A DNA stretch of 12,763 nucleotides from JAAYKM01 sp964411235 (lineage in GTDB: Bacteria; Desulfobacterota; Syntrophia; Syntrophales; JAAYKM01), in contig CAYPKE010000066.1 of the NCBI GenBank assembly GCA_964411235.1, positions 1 through 12,763 on the forward strand, written 5' to 3'. This document shows positions 7,025-12,763 of this stretch, one piece after another. The position numbers were made by a program, and so were the translations under genes. Numbering within the stretch: the stretch's first letter is position 1; every line of letters starts with the position of its first letter. The notes beneath the pieces were generated by a model that saw only the letters and a list, made by a program, of their open reading frames with translations, searched no databases and was not told where the DNA came from.

Positions 7025-9181
7025 ATGCTGCGCATTACCGACATCCTTGAACAAGCCGCCACGTATCTTTCTCCGCAGGAGCTTGAAATCATAGAAAAAG
7101 CGTACATCTATTCCGCAACGGTGCATCAGGGCCAGGTCCGCCTTTCCGGCGAGCCCTACCTGACCCATCCCATGGAAGTGGCGGGAATTCTCGTCGGCAT
7201 GGAGGTCGACCCGGCAACCATCGTCACGGGTATGCTTCACGACACGGTTGAGGACACCCTGGCGACCCTGCCCGAAATCGAGGCAGCCTTCGGCAAGGAT
7301 GTGGCCTTTCTGGTGGACGGCCTGACCAAGATCAGCAAAATTACTTATGGCAGCAAGGAAGAGCGGCAGGCGGAAAATTTCCGCAAGATGATCCTGGCCA
7401 TGTCCACGGACATCCGCATTCTTCTCGTCAAGCTTGCCGACCGGGTACATAACATGCGTACTCTGGAGTTTCACCCGGCGGACAAGCAGAAGTATATCGC
7501 CAAGGAAACGATGGAGCTTTTCGCGCCATTGGCCAACCGCCTTGGCATTAACTGGATGAAGATCGAGCTGGAGGACCTGGCTTTCCGCTACCTGAATTAC
7601 GAAGATTACAGTGAACTGACACGGCGGGTCGCGAAAAAGAAAGAGGAGCGTGAACGCTACACGGAAGAAGTCCGTAAAATCATCGTTTCGGAAATGGAGA
7701 AATACGAACTCAAGTGCGACGTGGAGGGCCGCCCTAAACATTTTTACGGCATCTACAAGAAGATGCAGGAACAGCGGATCAATTTCGACGAGGTGTACGA
7801 TCTGACGGCGTTCCGGATCATCCTCGATTCTGACAAGGAGAGGGACTGCTACGAGGCCCTGAGCATTGTCCATTCTCACTGGAAGCCGATTCCGGGGCGC
7901 TTCAAGGATTACATCGCCATCCCCAAGGTGAACAACTACCGGTCCCTCCACACGACGGTGATCGGACCCTACGGCGAACGTGTGGAAATCCAGATCCGGA
8001 CGCGGGAGATGCACGAGTGGGCGGAAGAGGGGATTGCCGCGCATTGGCGCTACAAGGAAAAGCGGTCCCTGTACCAGGGAAGCGATGAGGAGCAGATCCA
8101 GAAGCTCCGGGAGCTTCTGGAGGTTCAGAAGGACCTGACCAATCCGCGCGAGTTCATGTCCAACCTGAAACTCGCCCTGTTTCCCGACGAGGTGTACGTA
8201 TTCACGCCCCAGGGCGACGTGCGGGCCTTTCCCAAGGGATCGACACCGATCGATTTCGCCTACAGCATTCATACCGACATCGGCCATCAGTGTATTGGCG
8301 CCAAGGTCAACCGGAATATCGTGCCCCTGAAATATGAACTCCAGAACGGCGATACGATCGAGATCATTACCCAATCCGGACATCATCCCAGCAAGGACTG
8401 GCTCAAATATGCCGTAACCTCCCGCGCCCGGCAGAAGATCAAATACTGGATCAACACCGAAGAGCGCGTCAAGAGTATCGCCCTGGGGCGCGATTTCCTG
8501 GAAAAGGAATTTCGCAAACGGAATCTCAAATACGGCCACTTTGTCAAATCGGATGAAATCAAGAAAATTTTTGAAGACTATTCCCTGAACTCCCTGGATG
8601 ACCTGCTGGCCATGGTGGGCTACTTCAAGCTCTCGCCGAAGAAGGTGGTCAACTATCTGATTCCGGAGGCGGAAGAGGAAGTGAAGGCCGAGACAAAGGA
8701 GGAACAGGAAGTCAAGGCGAGGCGGCGGAACAAGTCGTCCATGGGAATTTCCCTGACCGGCATCGAGGACATCATGGTGAGGTTCGGCAAATGTTGCGAT
8801 CCCATTCCCGGCGATGATATCCTGGGCTTTGTGTCCCGTGGCAGGGGTATCACGGTGCACAAGGCGGATTGTCCGAATGTGCAGGGCGCGGAGCCGGACC
8901 GCCTCGTCGAACTGGAGTGGAACATCAAGGAGCGGCACACCTACCCTGTTCATATGCGGGTGGTCTGCAATGACAAGAAAGGGGCTCTTGCCGAGATCAG
9001 TTCCGTCATCGCTTCTTCCGATGTGAACATCAGCCAGGCGCATGTGGATACCGGCGAAGACATGAACGCCGTGTTGAATTTCCGGGTGGATGTAAACGAT
9101 CTCAATCAGTTCAACAAGGTCGTTTCCTCAATCAAGCGGATCAAGAATGTCCAGAGCGTGGAGCGAATCAAGCGCATTTGA
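7025..9181 (+). CDS. rel: Bifunctional (p)ppGpp synthetase/hydrolase, long RelA/SpoT homologue
   Basis: Makes and degrades the alarmone (p)ppGpp in the stringent response. At 718 residues it has the complete long-RSH layout: HD hydrolase (about 25-175), synthetase (about 235-345), TGS (about 388-450), a helical region, the zinc-finger/RIS domain (about 580-618; C590, C591 and C616) and a C-terminal ACT domain (about 640-715). Hydrolase residues appear intact: H48, H72-D73 in MLHDTVEDT, D139 and N143 in LADRVHNMRTL. The synthetase carries RFKD at 292-295, the RXKD charge pattern of bifunctional enzymes rather than the EXDD of synthetase-only RelA, plus NNYRSLHTTV. It should therefore both make and hydrolyse the alarmone. 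The ribosome site is weak (TGGA at 7015-7018), but the start fits the family. It lies 47 nt after proS; being the only RSH in the window it may be the organism's sole one. Confidence 0.95.
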   Translation: MLRITDILEQAATYLSPQELEIIEKAYIYSATVHQGQVRLSGEPYLTHPMEVAGILVGMEVDPATIVTGMLHDTVEDTLATLPEIEAAFGKDVAFLVDGLTKISKITYGSKEERQAENFRKMILAMSTDIRILLVKLADRVHNMRTLEFHPADKQKYIAKETMELFAPLANRLGINWMKIELEDLAFRYLNYEDYSELTRRVAKKKEERERYTEEVRKIIVSEMEKYELKCDVEGRPKHFYGIYKKMQEQRINFDEVYDLTAFRIILDSDKERDCYEALSIVHSHWKPIPGRFKDYIAIPKVNNYRSLHTTVIGPYGERVEIQIRTREMHEWAEEGIAAHWRYKEKRSLYQGSDEEQIQKLRELLEVQKDLTNPREFMSNLKLALFPDEVYVFTPQGDVRAFPKGSTPIDFAYSIHTDIGHQCIGAKVNRNIVPLKYELQNGDTIEIITQSGHHPSKDWLKYAVTSRARQKIKYWINTEERVKSIALGRDFLEKEFRKRNLKYGHFVKSDEIKKIFEDYSLNSLDDLLAMVGYFKLSPKKVVNYLIPEAEEEVKAETKEEQEVKARRRNKSSMGISLTGIEDIMVRFGKCCDPIPGDDILGFVSRGRGITVHKADCPNVQGAEPDRLVELEWNIKERHTYPVHMRVVCNDKKGALAEISSVIASSDVNISQAHVDTGEDMNAVLNFRVDVNDLNQFNKVVSSIKRIKNVQSVERIKRI

Positions 9182-9192
9182 ACGAATTGCAG

Positions 9193-9221
9193 TTGAAAGG
9201 ATTCTTTTTTTGCTGTATGAC
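9193..9221 (+). promoter_or_regulatory. Candidate sigma-70 promoter for the amidase-rph-rdgB-tRNA group
   Basis: In the 76-nt gap after rel, TTGAAA (9193-9198, five of six matches to TTGACA) and TATGAC (9216-9221, four of six to TATAAT) are separated by exactly 17 bp with a T-rich spacer. Transcription would begin near 9228, about 30 nt before the amidase ATG. It is a by-eye match without experimental support. Confidence 0.4.
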
Positions 9222-9257
9222 CCTCTCGCATCAAAAACTGGGAACCTCGAGATTCAT

Positions 9258-9953
9258 ATGAAAGCTATTTTCTCAAGACACATTATCGCCGTTTGCACCA
9301 TCATTTTCCTGACTGCCGGGATTTTTTTGGCACAGCCCGCCGCGCAACTATCCTACAGGGTCTTCATCGACCCGGCGCACGGGGGGACAGATCCGGGTGT
9401 CGCCTATTCCAGCCGGGTAATGGAGAAGGATATCACTCTGGCCGTCGGTCTGGTATTGAAGAAGCACCTGGAGGGCGCCGACCGCAGAATCCATGTCCAG
9501 ATGGCTAGGTCTGCCGATAAGACCGTGTCGGTGGATGAACGCGTTGCCGCGCTCAGGGCATACAAACCGGACCTGGTGATCAGCCTGCACGTGAATGCCG
9601 GTTTCGGTCCGGAGGCTTCCGGATTCGAAATCAGCATGCCGGGCCACAAGAGTATCGGATCCGCAGACAAAAAGGGCATCGTTCAGGATATGGAACAGAC
9701 CAAAAACACAAACGAGAGCATTCGCCTCGCCCATCTGGTTCAGAAGAATCTCGAGGGGGTGTTCCCCCGGAAGGGGCGTGGCATCCGGGAGGTGCCCGTT
9801 CCGTTGCTGGAGGTCCTGTATGCCCCTTCGGTCTGCGTGGAACTGGGCTTCCTGACCAACAAGGGCGACAGGGACAAACTTCTGGCCAAGGACGGGCAGC
9901 AGGAGATCGCAAAGGCTCTCGGCCGCGGCGTTCTTGAATACCTGCGTTTATAA
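9258..9953 (+). CDS. Exported N-acetylmuramoyl-L-alanine amidase (Amidase_3, AmiC-like)
   Basis: A zinc-dependent peptidoglycan amidase that cleaves the bond between N-acetylmuramic acid and L-alanine in the periplasm. The 231-residue product starts with a signal sequence (basic MKAIFSRH, hydrophobic core about 9-25, likely cleavage near AQPAAQ at 25-30), then a single Amidase_3 domain (about 34-230). Zinc ligands and catalytic residues are all present: H41 in DPAHGGTDPG, E56 in VMEKDITLA, H111 in ISLHVNAG, and E195 in CVELGFLTN. There is no AMIN or SH3 wall-binding domain, so it is shorter than E. coli AmiC. A frame starting at 9147 would overlap the end of rel; the ATG at 9258 is chosen because it places the signal peptide at the N-terminus, though its ribosome site is poor. 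rph begins 11 nt downstream. Confidence 0.9.
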   Translation: MKAIFSRHIIAVCTIIFLTAGIFLAQPAAQLSYRVFIDPAHGGTDPGVAYSSRVMEKDITLAVGLVLKKHLEGADRRIHVQMARSADKTVSVDERVAALRAYKPDLVISLHVNAGFGPEASGFEISMPGHKSIGSADKKGIVQDMEQTKNTNESIRLAHLVQKNLEGVFPRKGRGIREVPVPLLEVLYAPSVCVELGFLTNKGDRDKLLAKDGQQEIAKALGRGVLEYLRL

Positions 9954-9964
9954 GGCGGTTCGGC

Positions 9965-10690
9965 ATGGAAAGAAACGGCGGTCGTCTCCGGAATGAAATC
10001 CGGAAGCTCAGGATAACGAATCGGTTTCTCGATTTTTCCGAGGGCTCCGTTCTGATCGAGATGGGACAGACGAAAGTTCTCTGTACGGCGAAACTCGAGG
10101 AGCGGGTGCCCCCTTTTCTCAAGGGATCGGGCAGGGGATGGCTGACGGCCGAATACGCCATGCTCCCCGGCTCGACGCCGGAGCGGACGGCGCGTGAACA
10201 TTCGCGCGGCGGCGTCGGGGGCAGAACCCATGAAATTCAGCGCCTCATCGGCCGGTCCCTCCGTGCCGTCACCAACCTCGATTTGCTGGGCGAGCGCCAG
10301 ATCTATATCGACTGCGACGTCCTCCAGGCGGATGGCGGGACTAGAACTGCCGCGATCACCGGGGCGTTCATCGCCCTCGTGGAGCTGTGCCGCTGCCTTG
10401 TCGGGAAAGGTGTGATTCCCGAAATGCCCGTCACGGATTTCGTTTCCGCCGTCAGCGTAGGCGTCGTCGACGGGGAGGTCCTGCTTGACCTCGAGTATGT
10501 GGAGGATTACCGGGCGGAGGTGGATATGAATGTCGTCATGACCGGTGCCGGGCGCTTTATCGAGGTGCAGGGAACGGCCGAAGGGGAGCCGTTTGCCCGT
10601 GACGTCATGGATTGTCTGGTCGATCTCGCTGCCGAAGGCATCCGCACCTTGACGGGCAGGCAGAAAGAAGTCCTGGGGGAAAAGATCTGA
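9965..10690 (+). CDS. rph: Ribonuclease PH
   Basis: Phosphate-dependent 3'-to-5' exoribonuclease that trims tRNA 3' ends down toward the CCA, releasing nucleoside diphosphates; it works as a hexamer in the cytoplasm. The 241 residues match the family. Landmarks are SVLIEMGQTKVLCTA (28-42), the Arg-rich loop RTAREHSRGGVGGRTHEIQR (74-93), the phosphate-binding DVLQADGGTRTAAITGA (118-134), and the metal-site acidic residues D181 and D187 in VEDYRAEVDMN. The start has AGGCGG at 9953-9958, 6 nt from the ATG. The gene is followed directly by rdgB, an rph-rdgB pairing common in many bacteria. A tRNA gene follows that pair, so the transcript may carry a substrate of the enzyme it encodes. Confidence 0.95.
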   Translation: MERNGGRLRNEIRKLRITNRFLDFSEGSVLIEMGQTKVLCTAKLEERVPPFLKGSGRGWLTAEYAMLPGSTPERTAREHSRGGVGGRTHEIQRLIGRSLRAVTNLDLLGERQIYIDCDVLQADGGTRTAAITGAFIALVELCRCLVGKGVIPEMPVTDFVSAVSVGVVDGEVLLDLEYVEDYRAEVDMNVVMTGAGRFIEVQGTAEGEPFARDVMDCLVDLAAEGIRTLTGRQKEVLGEKI

Positions 10691-11277
10691 ACCGTCTGGT
10701 CATCGCATCCAAAAACCGGGGAAAGGTCGGGGAGATCAGCCGTTTTCTCGACATGCCCGATCTCGACGTCCGGTCCCTGGCGGATTATGCCGGTGCGCCC
10801 GAGGTTGAGGAGGACGGGTCCACGTACCTGGAAAATGCCCTGAAAAAGGCGAAAGCCTATTCGCTTTTCACGGGGGAGACGGTCCTGGCCGATGATTCCG
10901 GGCTGGAAGTGGATTTCCTCGGAGGAGGGCCGGGAATCTATTCCTCACGCTATGCCGGACCCGGCGCCACGGACGAGGCGAACTGTCACAAGCTGCTGCA
11001 GCAGATGGCAGGGGTTGTTACGGAAAAGCGGGTTGCCCGGTTCCGGTGCGTCCTGGTTTTGTGCCGGCCGGATGGCCGTTATGAACACTTCGAAGGCGTC
11101 TGGCAGGGCCTGATCCATACGCAGCCGGTCGGGGGCGGCGGATTCGGTTATGACCCCGTCTTTTATCTCCCGGAGCGGGGCGTGACGGTCGCCCAACTGG
11201 ATCCGGAAACCAAAAATGCGCTCAGCCACCGGGGGCAGGCACTCTTTCTTTTCAAAAAATGGCTGCTTAGCCATTGA
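10687..11277 (+). CDS. rdgB: Non-canonical purine NTP pyrophosphatase (RdgB/HAM1, dITP/XTP)
   Basis: Hydrolyses ITP, dITP and XTP to monophosphates, keeping deaminated purines out of nucleic acids. Motifs: SKNRGK (8-13), YLENA (47-51), the catalytic DDSGLEVD (69-76), PGIYSSRYAG (82-91), FGYDPVF (153-159) and SHRGQAL (180-186). The start is unusual. No ATG, GTG or TTG lies near the expected N-terminus; the only in-frame ATG is 75 nt upstream inside rph (10612) and would add a 25-residue Arg-rich extension unlike the family. CTG at 10687 overlaps the rph TGA (CTGA), has a GGGGGA tract at about 10675-10680, and gives 196 residues, the normal family length. I take CTG as the start, with coupling to rph termination; a second CTG at 10696 is also possible. 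Confidence 0.88.
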   Translation: MNRLVIASKNRGKVGEISRFLDMPDLDVRSLADYAGAPEVEEDGSTYLENALKKAKAYSLFTGETVLADDSGLEVDFLGGGPGIYSSRYAGPGATDEANCHKLLQQMAGVVTEKRVARFRCVLVLCRPDGRYEHFEGVWQGLIHTQPVGGGGFGYDPVFYLPERGVTVAQLDPETKNALSHRGQALFLFKKWLLSH

Positions 11278-11289
11278 ACATTTCATCGT

Positions 11290-11366
11290 CGGGGCGTAGC
11301 GCAGCCTGGTAGCGCGCCTGCTTTGGGAGCAGGATGTCGGGGGTCCAAATCCCTCCGCCCCGACCA
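11290..11366 (+). tRNA. tRNA-Pro (anticodon UGG)
   Basis: All 77 nt fold as a cloverleaf with an encoded CCA. The acceptor arms CGGGGCG (11290-11296) and CGCCCCG (11356-11362) pair fully, followed by A73 and CCA. The D arm is GCGC/GCGC with G18-G19 in the loop; the anticodon stem is CCTGC/GCAGG around TTTGGGA, with TGG at 11324-11326, reading proline codons. The T stem is GGGGG/CCCTC with one G-T pair. The T loop reads TCCAAAT, so position 55 (11345) is C where nearly all elongator tRNAs have U for pseudouridine. The gene lies 12 nt after rdgB on the same strand, and its 3' end is the apparent integration site of the adjacent element. Confidence 0.97.
11339..11366 (+). mobile_element. Inferred attachment site at the tRNA-Pro 3' end (left end of an integrated element)
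   Basis: A tyrosine recombinase gene ends 20 nt after the tRNA CCA, the classic position for an element integrated at a tRNA gene. The crossover core is expected in the T arm to CCA, leaving the tRNA intact. The partner direct repeat must lie beyond the right edge, so core limits are a guess. A 5-bp dyad, ATGTC/GACAT around TAT (11383-11395), sits at the integrase stop codon and could be a recombinase-binding feature or chance. Confidence 0.5.
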
Positions 11367-11386
11367 GTAAAATCAAGGTGTTATGT

Positions 11387-12571
11387 CTATGACATGGCCC
11401 CTTCGTCGTTTTTGGTAGCGGCTCTTGGTGGCGGATATGTTTTTTTGGGTGCAAATTTGCCCTCCAAACCATCCATCGCAGACCGCTGCGATTCATCGAT
11501 CGAATGGAGATAAATCTCGGTCGTCCGCAGGTTCTTGTGGCGGAGGAGACCAGAGACCGCCTTCGTCCCCACCTTCTCCTGGTCGGCCAAATAGGAAGCC
11601 ATGAAATGACGGAGGCAATGGAAGCCATAATAGATGGGGACCTCGACGAACATCTCCTCCGGTCCCGGATCCCGCTTATTCTTTTTCACGAAGGCCCTGA
11701 TCTGCTGGGGCGTTAATTTCCGGCGCCCTGTCCCGATCGGAGAGATACCCGCACGTTTACACAGGGCCGCCATCATCTTCGGGCGATGCATGAACCGGGT
11801 CCCGGAATCCTCGTTGAAGAAGACCCACTTGTCCTGAGCCCGGGTAGTCCACCGGCCACGCAGGACATCATACAGGTCCTGGTTCATCGGGAGGGCGTCC
11901 GCCTCATAAGCCCCGTTTCTACGTTTCCGGGTCCAGAGCGTCACCACCCGTTTCTCGAAATTGACATCCTGCCAGGACAGGCGCAGGACCTCATCGATGC
12001 GCCCCAGGGTATGGAGGCAGCAGAGAAGGACGTCCCGTTCGTCCCCAGGCGATGCGGCGACAATCAACCGAAGAATCTCCTCTTCGGTAGGGACCACCTT
12101 CTCCGGCGGCGAATGCGGCATTTTATCGAGGTCCAGGCAGGGATTGTGTATGTCCAGCTTTAGCCGGCGGCGGGCGAAATTAAAAAGGGCCGAGAGGTCC
12201 TTCCGATGGGCGTTATAATTATTATTCGATGGCCGGGTATCGAGATACCGATGGACGTGCTGGGGCGTTATCTCGTGGACCAGAATGTCCCCGCCATAGA
12301 AGGACAGGAAGGACTTGAAGACGAGCTGCTTGTATTTGAAGGTCTGCTCGGCGAAGCGCCGGGAGGAATAATCAAGATATTGATTGGCCAGATCCAAGAA
12401 GCCCATACCGGTTGGGGTCGCCCTGGCTGCGGCCTTTAATTCTTTCCGCTTTTCTTCGCGGGCCGATGCAGCCTCCCGCCGGGTAGCGAAGCCCCGCTTC
12501 CGATAGGTCTGCTTTTGGTACTCGAAACTGTAGCACCAATGCTTGCGGGTCTTGTCCTTCCATAATCCCAT
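11387..12571 (-). CDS. int: Tyrosine recombinase (phage-type integrase)
   Basis: Site-specific recombinase expected to integrate and excise the neighbouring element at tRNA-Pro. The 394 residues comprise an arm-binding N-terminus (about 3-50; WKDKTRKHWCYSFEYQKQTY), a SAM-like core-binding domain (about 56-145) and a catalytic domain (about 155-365). Catalytic set: R191 in TLGRIDEVLRL, probable K216 in TRKRRNG, H318 and R321 in GFHCLRH, H345 in LLRHKN, and nucleophile Y354 in TTEIYLHS. All are present, so it should be active. About 102 residues separate K216 from H318, some 30 more than in lambda Int or XerD; the excess lies at about 282-315. The start has GAGGG at 12582-12578, and a stop codon two codons upstream excludes a longer form. 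It converges on the tRNA and overlaps the HTH gene by 200 nt. Confidence 0.95.
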   Translation of the reverse strand: MGLWKDKTRKHWCYSFEYQKQTYRKRGFATRREAASAREEKRKELKAAARATPTGMGFLDLANQYLDYSSRRFAEQTFKYKQLVFKSFLSFYGGDILVHEITPQHVHRYLDTRPSNNNYNAHRKDLSALFNFARRRLKLDIHNPCLDLDKMPHSPPEKVVPTEEEILRLIVAASPGDERDVLLCCLHTLGRIDEVLRLSWQDVNFEKRVVTLWTRKRRNGAYEADALPMNQDLYDVLRGRWTTRAQDKWVFFNEDSGTRFMHRPKMMAALCKRAGISPIGTGRRKLTPQQIRAFVKKNKRDPGPEEMFVEVPIYYGFHCLRHFMASYLADQEKVGTKAVSGLLRHKNLRTTEIYLHSIDESQRSAMDGLEGKFAPKKTYPPPRAATKNDEGAMS

Positions 12572-12710
12572 TGATCACCCTCGGATGGAACCGAAGCAAC
12601 TTGATCCCGGCAGGGAAGAACCCTCCTAGATCTCGAGCGTGATCATACACCGTTCGCAATGGCATTTGCAACAGAGAAGCGACCTGTTTCGGGGTCAGAA
12701 GGCTATCCAT
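12372..12710 (-). CDS. Small HTH DNA-binding protein, excisionase/AlpA-like
   Basis: Predicted 112-residue protein whose first 50 residues form a MerR/HTH_17-type domain: LTPKQVASLLQMPLRTVYDHARD (5-27) gives the helix-turn-helix, and FFPAGIKLLRFHPRVINGI (31-49) the following wing. Such proteins beside integrases are usually recombination directionality factors (Xis) or regulators of int. ATG at 12710 is chosen over a GTG at 12752 because GGAGGAG lies at 12725-12719, 8 nt upstream. The reading frame runs 200 nt into the integrase gene in another frame; that tail (from about residue 47) is rich in Gly and Arg and has no recognised domain, so its sequence may be constrained by the integrase. Role as excisionase is inferred from domain and position. 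Confidence 0.7.
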   Translation of the reverse strand: MDSLLTPKQVASLLQMPLRTVYDHARDLGGFFPAGIKLLRFHPRVINGIMEGQDPQALVLQFRVPKADLSEAGLRYPAGGCIGPRRKAERIKGRSQGDPNRYGLLGSGQSIS

Positions 12711-12763
12711 TACGCAGACTCCTCCGATCCACCACGAAGAACAGACACCCACCGACCAGGTTG

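Noticed and set aside
6974..9043. 689-codon open frame on the - strand opposite rel
   Set aside because: Antisense shadow of a complete long RelA/SpoT gene; no recognisable domain.
9182..9257. Intrinsic terminator after rel (T7 run at about 9205-9211)
   Set aside because: No GC-rich stem precedes the T run; the stretch is better explained as a promoter spacer.
11504..12439. Several + frames opposite the integrase
   Set aside because: All mirror the integrase, which has its full catalytic residue set; none has a domain or convincing start.
1..12763. CRISPR array or known defence operon
   Set aside because: No regularly spaced repeats and no cas, restriction, toxin-antitoxin or other defence genes are seen; the integrated element's cargo is beyond the edge.

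Overview
The window looks like ordinary chromosome from an anaerobic, moderately GC-rich bacterium, most likely a deltaproteobacterium (Desulfobacterota, Syntrophales-like). This is an inference from gene content: indolepyruvate:ferredoxin oxidoreductase genes (an anaerobe enzyme), an ispG-proS-rel order that recalls the deltaproteobacterial arrangement, and a tRNA-flanked integrase. No marker gene fixes the taxonomy.

Layout, left to right. (1) 1-205: no gene that can be named; possibly the tail of an upstream reading frame. (2) 206-3727, + strand: a tight cluster of a hotdog acyl-CoA thioesterase, a single-pass membrane TPR protein, and iorA-iorB. The first two overlap and iorA-iorB are 3 nt apart, so they are probably co-transcribed. 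(3) 3763-4830: ispG of the MEP isoprenoid pathway. (4) 4831-5255: a 425-nt gap with several inverted repeats, the only large non-coding stretch. (5) 5256-9181: proS and a bifunctional (p)ppGpp synthetase/hydrolase. (6) 9258-11277: an exported N-acetylmuramoyl-L-alanine amidase, rph and rdgB, almost without gaps; rdgB appears to start at CTG across the rph stop codon. (7) 11290-11366: tRNA-Pro(UGG), 12 nt after rdgB. (8) 11387 to the right edge, - strand: a tyrosine recombinase and an overlapping excisionase-like HTH gene. This is the left end of an integrated element that used the tRNA-Pro 3' end as its attachment site; its cargo lies outside the window.

How it fits together: most of the window is housekeeping (isoprenoid precursors, proline charging and its UGG tRNA, stringent response, cell-wall hydrolysis, tRNA 3' maturation, nucleotide-pool cleaning). 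The catabolic part is iorAB, which converts aryl pyruvates to aryl-acetyl-CoA and reduces ferredoxin; the neighbouring thioesterase could release the free aryl acetate. I see no clearly new system here. The best leads are the element boundary, the HTH/integrase overlap, the T-loop variant in tRNA-Pro, a substituted editing-loop residue in ProRS, the CTG start of rdgB and the structured gap before proS.
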